Part shown: one piece after another, positions 1 through 6,746 of the stretch
Numbering within the stretch: the first letter of the stretch is position 1
Layout: each line of letters opens with the position of its first letter
Origin: NaphS2 sp964588535
GTDB lineage: Bacteria; Desulfobacterota; DSM-4660; Desulfatiglandales; Desulfatiglandaceae
DNA length: 29,944 nucleotides
Reading direction: 5' to 3'
NCBI GenBank assembly: GCA_964588535.1
Contig: CAZPQA010000034.1
Location: forward strand, 1-29,944
Notes under the pieces: model-generated
The model's database searches: none
The model's input: the letters and a program-made list of their open reading frames with translations, nothing else
Told to the model about the DNA's origin: nothing
Translations under genes and position numbers: made by a program

Positions 1-105
1 CAGGATATGGGCTTTTCCGTCCCTCATCTCAACACCCTCATAGGGACACGCCTTTTGGCAGCGTTCGCAGCCGTTGCAAAGTTCAGCGTCAATCCACACC
101 GTCAT
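1..105 (-). CDS. etfA: EtfA N-terminus with ferredoxin domain (partial)
   Basis: The first 35 codons of a gene that runs off the left edge of the window. They contain a 4Fe-4S cluster motif, CNGCERCQKACP, at residues 10-21, so the protein begins with a bacterial ferredoxin domain. Directly upstream on the same strand is etfB, and in anaerobic deltaproteobacteria the alpha subunit of electron-transfer flavoprotein often carries such an N-terminal ferredoxin domain. It would pass electrons between FAD in EtfAB and an iron-sulfur partner. The start is chosen at the ATG 103-105 because TTAAGGAG lies 7 nt upstream. The EtfA body itself is outside the window, so a stand-alone ferredoxin remains possible. 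Confidence 0.7.
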   Translation of the reverse strand, partial: MTVWIDAELCNGCERCQKACPYEGVEMRDGKAHIL

Positions 106-131
106 ATCTTATCTCCTTAAAACCAGCACCA

Positions 132-310
132 CAGGATTCGATGGTTTCGTAAAAAGTCACGTATCTATCTACAGATGGCGTTGTAAAAAGTTCCATATAC
201 AAGGCGTAGTGGTTTTTCAGGATCGTAGGCATACATGTAGTATGTTGAGATTCTGAAAAATCACTGCAACGCAGTAGATGGGACTTTTTACGGCGCCATC
301 AGGATTCGAT
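132..310. mobile_element. MITE-like palindromic element between etfB and etfA
   Basis: An 11-bp direct repeat, CAGGATTCGAT, lies at 132-142 and 300-310. Between the copies is an imperfect palindrome. Its outer arms are GGTTTCGTAAAAAGTC (143-158) and GACTTTTTACGGCGCC (282-297), with 13 of 16 positions matching. A second, longer arm at 174-196 pairs with 278-300 (20 of 23). The middle contains ATACAAGGCG and TGCAACGCAGTAGA, also present in the element at 9710-9875. No coding capacity is seen. The direct repeat is read as a target duplication. The right arm supplies the stop codon of etfB. Confidence 0.7.
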
Positions 311-1088
311 TCTCACGAAGCTTCCCCAGCAGGGCGCTGATGCTTTCACCGGCAGCCCCTTCCAGCATTTCCCCCTGCCGTTTGAATTTGGGCGCAAAGG
401 TTTTGATCACATGAGTCAGAGATCCTTCCAGACCGATTTCGTTGGTTTTACAACCGATATCCGCGGCATTCCAGACTTCTATGGATGCCTTTTCCCTGCA
501 CGCCGCAATCAAACGGCCGACCACGGCATAACGGGGGACGTTCAACTCCCCGATCACTGTCAACAGCGCCGGCACAGGTGTTTCGATTCGTTCGAAGCCA
601 TCTTCCAGACGTCTTCGGACTACCAGGCGCTCTTTGGTAATCTCATCAATGCCGAACACATAACTCACATGTGGAATGTTCAGATGATCGGCCACCTGGG
701 GCCCGATCTGGGCCGTGTCACCGTCAATGGCCTGCCTTCCGCAAATGATCAGGTCGTAATCGCCGATTCTTTCCATTGCCCTTCCCAGGGTCAACGACGT
801 GGCCCAGGTATCCGCCCCGGCAAAGGCACTATCCGACAGGAGTATCCCCCTGTCCGCACCCATGCCCATGGCCTCGGTAACCACGTCAATGGCCTGGGGC
901 GGCCCCATGGATACCGCTGTTACGCTGCCGCCCATCGATTCTTTTAAGCTGACCGCTGCCTCCAGGGCATGCCGATCGTCCGGGTTCATAATACTGTCTA
1001 TCCCTTCCCGAATCAGATTCCCCGTCTTGGGATCCAGTTTGATTTCCGTGGTATCGGGAACCTGTTTGATCAACACGATGATGTTCAT
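288..1088 (-). CDS. etfB: Electron transfer flavoprotein beta subunit
   Basis: Beta subunit of the EtfAB heterodimer, which carries electrons between acyl-CoA or similar dehydrogenases and the quinone pool or ferredoxin in the cytoplasm. The N-terminus MNIIVLIKQVPDT and the segment GRQAIDGDTAQIGPQVA are typical EtfB signatures, the latter being the nucleotide-binding region. Length of 266 residues is normal. The start is set at ATG 1086-1088 because GGAG sits 8 nt upstream; a GTG three codons earlier overlaps that site. It precedes the ferredoxin-fused etfA on the same strand. The last codons, MAP-stop, come from the inserted palindromic element; without it the frame would end ILWCWF-stop at 117-119, overlapping the etfA ribosome site. 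Confidence 0.93.
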   Translation of the reverse strand: MNIIVLIKQVPDTTEIKLDPKTGNLIREGIDSIMNPDDRHALEAAVSLKESMGGSVTAVSMGPPQAIDVVTEAMGMGADRGILLSDSAFAGADTWATSLTLGRAMERIGDYDLIICGRQAIDGDTAQIGPQVADHLNIPHVSYVFGIDEITKERLVVRRRLEDGFERIETPVPALLTVIGELNVPRYAVVGRLIAACREKASIEVWNAADIGCKTNEIGLEGSLTHVIKTFAPKFKRQGEMLEGAAGESISALLGKLRENRILMAP

Positions 1089-1205
1089 AGTAGGCACTCC
1101 ATATCTCTAAGCATATGATTTTACAGCGGGTTTATTGACGGGATTCGAACCGCGATAAAGCGGCTGCAACGAAACAGAAGTTGCGAAGACCATGTTTTAA
1201 AAAAA

Positions 1206-1234
1206 TGTGTACTGTATACAGTGCGGGCTGTCAA
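1206..1234 (-). promoter_or_regulatory. Candidate etfBA promoter with palindromic operator
   Basis: On the minus strand TTGACA (1229-1234), a 17-nt spacer and TACACA (1206-1211) form a plausible sigma70 promoter about 120 nt upstream of etfB. The perfect 12-bp palindrome ACTGTATACAGT (1211-1222) fills the spacer. A TGTATACA core is typical of operators of FCD-type GntR regulators. No regulator gene of that family is in the window. The -10 match is weak. Confidence 0.45.
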
Positions 1235-1317
1235 GCGGTTTTTTGATAAAAACATGGAGACCGCGCAGGGGTAGGAAAACGTCTAAATAAAAGCAAATGA
1301 TCAATGAGCATTATTGG

Positions 1318-1352
1318 AATACTTTCAATCCCTTCCCGAATCAGATTCCCCG
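1318..1352 (-). pseudogene. Remnant of an etfB-like gene
   Basis: Thirty-five bases here match 990-1024 inside etfB with two differences. On the minus strand they read GNLIREGIESI, against GNLIREGIDSI in the intact gene. Neighbouring codons resemble the etfB frame only weakly and then diverge. It looks like the eroded trace of a second etfB copy or a small partial duplication, lying between etfB and the ATPase gene. Confidence 0.5.
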
Positions 1353-1383
1353 ATTGGTTGGGGGCTTCCTAAAAAAATACAAT

Positions 1384-2553
1384 TCAACCGGAAATAGCCT
1401 CATCCAAACCTTCAAGGATAAAATCATCCCAGTTCATAAGAGAAATATCATGCTTCAGCAGTCTTCTTTTTTGCCCATGCCCCAGGACGTATGCCGGGAC
1501 ACCCGGATTATCTTCCATAAAACTCTTTAATCCCCCAAGTCTTTCAGCAGCAATGTTTTGCGATGATTTGATTTCCAGAGCACAAACAATGCGGCTTCCC
1601 TGACATATCAGAACATCCACTTCGGCGCCATGGTTGGTTCGCCAGTAGAAAAGCTGAAAATCCAATCGTTTGTAATCAATGAAAGCCATGAGCTGACAGA
1701 TGACGAATTGTTCAAAACGCCGCCCGAAAATTTTAGGGTTCAGTTGATTCGTTAATGTGTGGGCAAGGATATTTGTTACGCCGGTATCAAAAAAATAGTA
1801 ACGCGGGTGGGAAACCAGCCGCCTTCTCTCGCTCCGGTTCCAGGCCGGAATCTTAAAAGCCAGAAAGGTATCTTCTAAAATCTGGAAATACTGCTGCACC
1901 GTTTTCACCGACACGGAACACTCTCTGGCAACATTGTTGAAATTAACGGTTTCCCCATCATTTGCAGCTGCAATATCCAGGAATTGAGCGAAAGGACCGA
2001 TATTACGGACCAACCCCTCGGCGGCAACTTCTTCTTTCAGATAGGTTTCGGTGTAGGATTTGAGAAACTCAAGGGAGTCTTCCATGCCCGCCCCCCATAA
2101 CACCGGCAGGGTGCCCGTTCTGAGAGCCCTTTCAAGATCAAAGCGGCTCCCTAATTCCGTAAAGGTTAACGGAAAAAGGCGGTAAGTATAAGCTCTGCCT
2201 GCCAAAAGATTCGCTCCTCCTCTGCGAAGCTTTCGGGCACTGGAACCGGTAAGAATGAATCTGACCCTTTTGGATTCAATCAATTCATGAACCTCGTCCA
2301 AAAGAGGGGGAATTTTCTGAATTTCATCAATAACGCACAGTGGGTCGTTGTATCGTTTCAGGTGTGCCAGGATTTCTTCGCGAACACTTCCGGGATTCTT
2401 AGCGTAATTCAGAAAATTCCTTTGGGGCAACAGGTCAATGTAAAGGTCTTTATCGGTCAATAAAGATTTTACAAAGGTACTTTTTCCGGTTTGGCGGGGC
2501 CCGAAGAGAAAATAGCTTTTTAATTTTGTGGGGTTGATCTCTCTGTTAACCAT
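1384..2553 (-). CDS. AAA-family ATPase with DUF4143 domain
   Basis: A member of the widespread AAA_14 plus DUF4143 family of ATP-binding proteins, whose role is not settled. Walker A is FGPRQTGKST near residues 17-26 and Walker B is LCVIDEIQK. The middle holds the typical GSSARKLRRGGANLLAGRA stretch followed by LFPLTFTEL. The C-terminal DUF4143 part has the nuclease-like EVDVLI and ALEIKSS segments. The start is put at ATG 2551-2553 because the only good promoter ends 9 nt before it; an ATG 11 codons earlier lies inside the -35 region. Length of about 389 residues is normal. It is a single-gene unit, often found as a mobile accessory gene. Confidence 0.88.
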   Translation of the reverse strand: MVNREINPTKLKSYFLFGPRQTGKSTFVKSLLTDKDLYIDLLPQRNFLNYAKNPGSVREEILAHLKRYNDPLCVIDEIQKIPPLLDEVHELIESKRVRFILTGSSARKLRRGGANLLAGRAYTYRLFPLTFTELGSRFDLERALRTGTLPVLWGAGMEDSLEFLKSYTETYLKEEVAAEGLVRNIGPFAQFLDIAAANDGETVNFNNVARECSVSVKTVQQYFQILEDTFLAFKIPAWNRSERRRLVSHPRYYFFDTGVTNILAHTLTNQLNPKIFGRRFEQFVICQLMAFIDYKRLDFQLFYWRTNHGAEVDVLICQGSRIVCALEIKSSQNIAAERLGGLKSFMEDNPGVPAYVLGHGQKRRLLKHDISLMNWDDFILEGLDEAISG

Positions 2554-2591
2554 GGCTCCAAAAGTGTACGGTAATTTTGGAGCCATGTCAA
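2551..2591 (-). promoter_or_regulatory. Promoter inside a perfect inverted repeat, ATPase gene
   Basis: On the minus strand TTGACA (2586-2591), a 17-nt spacer and TACACT (2563-2568) make a good sigma70 promoter. Perfect 13-bp inverted repeats, CATGGCTCCAAAA (2551-2563) and its complement (2575-2587), cover the -35 edge, the -10 edge and the start codon. The start ATG is 9 nt after the -10 box, so the message should have almost no leader. The arms suit an operator. Confidence 0.6.
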
Positions 2592-2753
2592 GAAAGAATT
2601 TTCCATGGCAAATGGGGCAGCCCTTGACTCAGCAGAAAACCTGAATCATTTTGAAATCTTATTTCATCTATGCGCTGATCGAAAACCACATCTGACCTAA
2701 AGGCAGAGGCCGGTTTCCCGGGACAGCGGGCGCCATCGGAGCATCTATTGCTT

Positions 2754-4040
2754 TCACTTAATATCCAAATATTCCACCGTGACGGCTCCGCTGTTGCTGC
2801 CGATGGTCAAAGAGCGTATGGTCGAAATGGATGTTCGGGACGTATAGTTTGAATCCCAGCCTCCCTGGAGTGTGTAGCTGCCCGATGAATCGGCAATGAG
2901 ATTTTCGGAATAGGTTCCTGACCGTATTTTTATGACAGTTCCGGCACTTACAGTGTCAACGGCAACCTGAATCGTTGTATAGCAGGGGGTGTTGCCACCG
3001 CACAAACCGTCGGGATCCACATATGTCGTACTCACCACCTTTTCATAGACCAGATACGCCGACTCACAGCCAACCCGTGCCGAGGTGTACTTTATGCGCA
3101 TGTAACCGCTCTCGCCCCAATGCGTACCCCAGCTATTTCTAAGAATCCAGTAGCCGTCACCACCGTTGTCATTCCATCCCACAAGGGCAATGATATGGTT
3201 TGTGGGCGTATAATAACAGGGATTAGATGAACAGGTGGTATATGAATCCTGATAAATACCCCCGCTGTACGCTTCAAAAGCACTCCCTACTTCTACAGCT
3301 GCGACAACGACACCGTAAGTCATTATGGCGGTTTTTATGGCCTCAGTGTCGTTGCAGTCGACTCGGTGCCAGGATTGAAAACTCGTGCGCGGAGCATCCC
3401 AGGACGACGACTGGCATGTCTGCTCCCGGTCTGTATAGGGGTAGACATCATTATTGCATACCCCGTATTCCACAAGTCCGGTAAGCTCCTGATAATCATA
3501 GTCCGACCCTGCGCACCCATCAAAACCCGAATAAACATCCGAGAGACAAAAGGCCACAAAGGCTTCCGAAAAATCGGTGCAGTTACCGTCATATTTTCCA
3601 TTGGCCCAGTTATAGGCGCCCTCTGCCGAAGCACAGGCGCCAAAGGCATAACAGGCACCGCAACTGCCCTGATCCCGAATAGGTCCGATATAGGTGTGTC
3701 CGTTATAGCTTCTCCAGTCGAAAGAGGTGGGCTGCTGCCTTTCTCCAAGGTGGCTGACGAGTGGGTCTGACGCATCATAACCTTCTGATAATTCGGGAAA
3801 AAGCGGCGCGCTACGATTGAAAAACGCCCGTTTGTCACGAGCGGACATATCAAAAACCCAATTGTTATCCACTGTAAAGTGGTACCCGTTGTGTTCGATT
3901 TTGGCCCTGATCTCCTCAAGGGTATCTCCCGGTTCAAACCTTAAAATGTCCGCATGCTCACCAAAGGAAGCCCCTGGCTGTAAACATATCAACAGAAAAA
4001 GCGCAATCAAAAATATAAATGTTTTTTTGCAGAATGCCAT
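2754..4040 (-). CDS. Exported papain-family (C1) cysteine protease
   Basis: A secreted cysteine protease of 428 residues. It has a signal peptide (residues 1-27, hydrophobic core FIFLIALFLLICL), a short propeptide and a C1 catalytic domain from about residue 103 to 333. The catalytic residues are Q124, C130 in QGSCGACYAF, H282 in NHIIALVGW and N302 in RNSWGTHWG. The residue after the catalytic cysteine is tyrosine where papain has tryptophan. A C-terminal domain of about 85 residues starts at VDPDGLCGGNTPC and resembles a parallel beta-helix repeat, with a GGWDSNYTSRTS segment. The start ATG 4038-4040 is preceded by AAAGGAAA. It probably acts in the periplasm or outside the cell; the substrate is unknown. 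Confidence 0.88.
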   Translation of the reverse strand: MAFCKKTFIFLIALFLLICLQPGASFGEHADILRFEPGDTLEEIRAKIEHNGYHFTVDNNWVFDMSARDKRAFFNRSAPLFPELSEGYDASDPLVSHLGERQQPTSFDWRSYNGHTYIGPIRDQGSCGACYAFGACASAEGAYNWANGKYDGNCTDFSEAFVAFCLSDVYSGFDGCAGSDYDYQELTGLVEYGVCNNDVYPYTDREQTCQSSSWDAPRTSFQSWHRVDCNDTEAIKTAIMTYGVVVAAVEVGSAFEAYSGGIYQDSYTTCSSNPCYYTPTNHIIALVGWNDNGGDGYWILRNSWGTHWGESGYMRIKYTSARVGCESAYLVYEKVVSTTYVDPDGLCGGNTPCYTTIQVAVDTVSAGTVIKIRSGTYSENLIADSSGSYTLQGGWDSNYTSRTSISTIRSLTIGSNSGAVTVEYLDIK

Positions 4041-4178
4041 CAAATCGTTTCCTTTAACACCGAACTTGAATTCAGTTTTTTGCAAAGTGTTGCACTTCAA
4101 AGAATCTACCACAGATCGGCTTTATTTTCAAAATACTTCACTTCAAGAATCATCCAAATTCTCCTGGTAAGTTTTCAG

Positions 4179-4207
4179 TTGATGCGTCAGCTACAATTTT
4201 CTATTAT
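4179..4207 (+). promoter_or_regulatory. Candidate pxpABC promoter
   Basis: TTGATG (4179-4184), a 17-nt spacer and TATTAT (4202-4207) give a plausible sigma70 promoter with a leader of about 57 nt before pxpA. No clear operator is seen. Confidence 0.5.
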
Positions 4208-4270
4208 GAGTTGAAATTTTAAACATTGAGCCTGTGACCACACCATTTTTTCATCGGGGGGAAGATAAGG

Positions 4271-5050
4271 ATGCTTAAACAGATTGACCTCAATTCAGAT
4301 GTGGGGGAGAGCTTCGGCGCCTATAAAATCGGCCTTGACGAGGCGGTGATTCCCCTCATCAGTTCGGCCAATATCGCGTGCGGATTCCACGCGGGGGATC
4401 CATTGGTCATGGCGCAAACAGTCTCCCTGACAGCGGAAAACGGCGTGGGTCTCGGCGCCCATCCGGGCCTACCGGATCTCGTAGGGTTCGGTCGGAGGGC
4501 AATGGATGTAAGCCTGGAAGAAATCAGGCACTATGTGACCTACCAGGTGGGAGCACTTCAGGCCTTTGCCACACAAAGGGGATTGCCCCTTCAACATGTA
4601 AAACCCCACGGCGCCCTTTACAACATGGCCGTCCGAAATACAGAAATTTCCAATACTATTGCCGAAGTCATCTCAGGACTGGATGAAAACCTGATACTGG
4701 TGGCATTGGCCGGGCCCAACCGGGATGATCTGGAGGCCATTTCTAAACGCCATTCCATTCGGTTCGCCTTTGAATTCTTCGCTGACCGCGCCTATAACCC
4801 CGACGGGTCGTTGGTAAACCGAAAAATGCCGGGCGCCGTGCTCCATGATGACGAGGCTGTGGCTGAAAAGGTTATCAAACTGGTCGAGACCGGCACTGTC
4901 ACAGCAGTTGACGGCACCGAAATAGAACTGAAAGCGGATACCATCTGTGTTCACGGTGACAACCCCGAAGCCCTGGCCCTGGTCAAAAAAATCAGGTCGT
5001 CTCTCACGGATTCCGGAATCCCGGTACGTCCCATGGGCGCCTTTCTCTAG
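4271..5050 (+). CDS. pxpA: 5-oxoprolinase subunit A (LamB/YcsF family)
   Basis: One of three subunits of the prokaryotic ATP-dependent 5-oxoprolinase, which opens 5-oxoproline (pyroglutamate) to glutamate in the cytoplasm. Family motifs are all present: IDLNSDVGESFG at the start, NIACGFHAGDP, GAHPGLPD, VKPHGALYN, the EFFADRAYNPDGSLV block and ICVHGDNPEA near the end. The 259-residue length is normal. AAGG sits immediately before the ATG, with a G-rich run further up. It is the first gene of a compact pxpA-pxpB-pxpC operon; pxpB begins 10 nt after its stop. Confidence 0.95.
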   Translation: MLKQIDLNSDVGESFGAYKIGLDEAVIPLISSANIACGFHAGDPLVMAQTVSLTAENGVGLGAHPGLPDLVGFGRRAMDVSLEEIRHYVTYQVGALQAFATQRGLPLQHVKPHGALYNMAVRNTEISNTIAEVISGLDENLILVALAGPNRDDLEAISKRHSIRFAFEFFADRAYNPDGSLVNRKMPGAVLHDDEAVAEKVIKLVETGTVTAVDGTEIELKADTICVHGDNPEALALVKKIRSSLTDSGIPVRPMGAFL

Positions 5051-5060
5051 GGAAACCGAC

Positions 5061-5747
5061 ATGTTGTACAAACAGCCTGAATACCGCGTCATGGGGGATC
5101 GTTCGCTGCTGGTGGAGCTGGGGAACGAAATCCATTTAGGCGTCCACGAAAGGGTCCGGAGGCTTTTCCTGGCCGTCAAACAGGCTTCCCTGAACACCCT
5201 CCTGGACGTCGTCCCGGGGTATTGCTCACTCCTCCTGGTGTTTGATCCCCTTACCACCACACCGGACCAAATCCGGAAAACCATCGATGAATTGTTCCTT
5301 GAACTGGACAGGATTGAACTCCCTGAACCGGCAAACATTGAAATCCCGGTGGTGTACGGCGGTGAATACGGCCCGGACCTGGCGTGGGTGGCAAAATACC
5401 ACAAGACCAGCCCCGAAAACGTCATTGAACGTCACACACAAACCGGCTACCGTGTTTACATGATCGGTTTTACTCCGGGGTTTCCCTATATGGGAGAACT
5501 ACCTGAAAATCTGGAAACGCCGCGCAAGAAAACCCCCCGAACGGCAGTGCCCAAGGGTTCGGTGGGACTGGCCCAGAAACAGACCGGTATTTATCCCGCC
5601 CGAAGCCCCGGGGGATGGCAGATCATCGGACGTACCCCCCTGAAACTCTTTGATCCCTTAAAGAATCCCCCAAGCCTCCTTGAAATGGGCGACCGGGTGC
5701 GGTTCTTCAGAATATCCGAGGAGGAAATGAACCATTGGCAGCGGTAA
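5061..5747 (+). CDS. pxpB: 5-oxoprolinase subunit B (KipI-like)
   Basis: The 228-residue PxpB subunit (AHS1/KipI domain). It works with PxpC as the carboxyltransferase-like part of the 5-oxoprolinase complex. The typical block GFTPGFPYMGELPE is followed by PRTAVPKGSVGLA and GIYPARSPGGWQIIGRTP. The start is ATG 5061, with GGAAA just upstream, so the open frame that extends 38 codons further into pxpA is not used. Its stop overlaps the pxpC start by 13 nt, implying coupled translation. The Bacillus homologue KipI is also known as a sporulation-kinase inhibitor, but the metabolic role fits here. Confidence 0.94.
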   Translation: MLYKQPEYRVMGDRSLLVELGNEIHLGVHERVRRLFLAVKQASLNTLLDVVPGYCSLLLVFDPLTTTPDQIRKTIDELFLELDRIELPEPANIEIPVVYGGEYGPDLAWVAKYHKTSPENVIERHTQTGYRVYMIGFTPGFPYMGELPENLETPRKKTPRTAVPKGSVGLAQKQTGIYPARSPGGWQIIGRTPLKLFDPLKNPPSLLEMGDRVRFFRISEEEMNHWQR

Positions 5748-6697
5748 AAGTCCTTGAAGTCACGAGCCCCGGTCCCCTGACCACCATTCAGGATCGAGGT
5801 CGTTCGGGTTTCGGGCAGTACGGGGTCGCCCCGAGCGGTGCGGTGGATTCATTTTCCCTACGGGTAGGCAATCGCCTGGTGGGCAACGGGGAAGATGAAG
5901 CGGGCCTTGAAATGACCTTTGCTGGGCCTGCCCTTACCGCCCTGTCGAAAGTTGCCATCGCTGTAACCGGCGCCGACATTCAACCCCAAATCAATACCGT
6001 TCCGGCCCCCAAGTGGCGTACCCTGATGATGCAAAAAGGGGAACATCTTTCCTTTGAAGGGATCAGAAACGGCCTGAGGGCATATCTGGCCGTTGGGGGC
6101 GGCATCAACGCGGCGCTCGTACTTGGAAGCAGATCCACCAACCTGGGCGCCCGTTTCGGGGGTCTTTCGGGAAGGCCGCTCATGAAAGGCGACATTCTTT
6201 CCGCCCATGCCCCTCACCTGCACTTGAAAACTGAAGGGACCGCCCTGCCCTTTGAATCAATTCCGGCCCACACCCCGGAAGTGACCCTGCGGATCATTTT
6301 TGGACCCCATCATCACCATTTCGACCCGGAGATGTTGTCCACATTTCAGCAGTCCGCCTATCGCGTGACAGAGCAACTGGACCGAACCGGCATTCGCTTG
6401 GAAGGGCCTCTGATTAAAGAAAAAGTGGACTTGGAAAAATCAATCATCTCCGAAGGGGTTATATCCGGGGCCATACAAATCCCGGGCGACGGTCAACCGA
6501 TTATCATACTGAGCGAAACCGTCACGGGAGGGTACCGAAAAATTGCCACGGTCATCTCCGCCGATCTTTACCGGTTGGGGCAGTTGAGACCGGAAAACAG
6601 GGTGAGATTTGCCCCGGTTTCCCCGGATGAGGCCCAAAGCGCACTTCTGGAAATTGAAACAATCATACAGGGCATCAAGACAGGCCTGAACCGTTGA
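5735..6697 (+). CDS. pxpC: 5-oxoprolinase subunit C (KipA-like)
   Basis: The 320-residue PxpC subunit (AHS2, biotin-dependent carboxyltransferase-like domain). Signatures are TIQDRGRSGFGQYGVAPSGA near the start, GLEMTFAGP, YLAVGGGI and the C-terminal GDGQPIIILSETVTGGYRKIA. The start appears to be TTG at 5735-5737: an AGGAGG lies 10 nt upstream and no in-frame ATG occurs nearby. It overlaps the end of pxpB and closes the operon. The next gene is convergent, about 50 nt away, with no obvious terminator hairpin between them. Confidence 0.93.
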   Translation: MAAVKVLEVTSPGPLTTIQDRGRSGFGQYGVAPSGAVDSFSLRVGNRLVGNGEDEAGLEMTFAGPALTALSKVAIAVTGADIQPQINTVPAPKWRTLMMQKGEHLSFEGIRNGLRAYLAVGGGINAALVLGSRSTNLGARFGGLSGRPLMKGDILSAHAPHLHLKTEGTALPFESIPAHTPEVTLRIIFGPHHHHFDPEMLSTFQQSAYRVTEQLDRTGIRLEGPLIKEKVDLEKSIISEGVISGAIQIPGDGQPIIILSETVTGGYRKIATVISADLYRLGQLRPENRVRFAPVSPDEAQSALLEIETIIQGIKTGLNR

Positions 6698-6722
6698 AGG
6701 TGCGCCAGGATTTTTGCTATCG

Positions 6723-6735
6723 TGTCCCCCGAATT
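6723..6735. repeat. Copy of the dispersed GGGGACA repeat
   Basis: TGTCCCCCGAATT between pxpC and the kinase gene matches the short motif found at 9200, 9664, 10622, 10858, 11581 and 20664. It looks like the terminus of a REP element. Confidence 0.4.
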
Positions 6736-6746
6736 CCCACCCCACA

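Noticed and set aside
411..947. Plus-strand open frame of 178 codons across etfB.
   Set aside because: It is antisense to a clear EtfB gene, has no recognised domain and no good ribosome site.
1135..1160. GACGGGATTCGAACC resembles the T-arm end of a tRNA gene on the minus strand.
   Set aside because: The T-stem does not pair properly (only the two inner pairs hold) and no acceptor, D-arm or anticodon arm is found next to it.
3335..3937. Minus-strand open frame of 200 codons within the protease gene.
   Set aside because: It is an alternative frame of the C1 protease coding sequence, with no domain or start signal.
4673..5425. Minus-strand open frame of 250 codons over pxpA and pxpB.
   Set aside because: It is antisense to the well-supported 5-oxoprolinase genes and has no recognisable motif.
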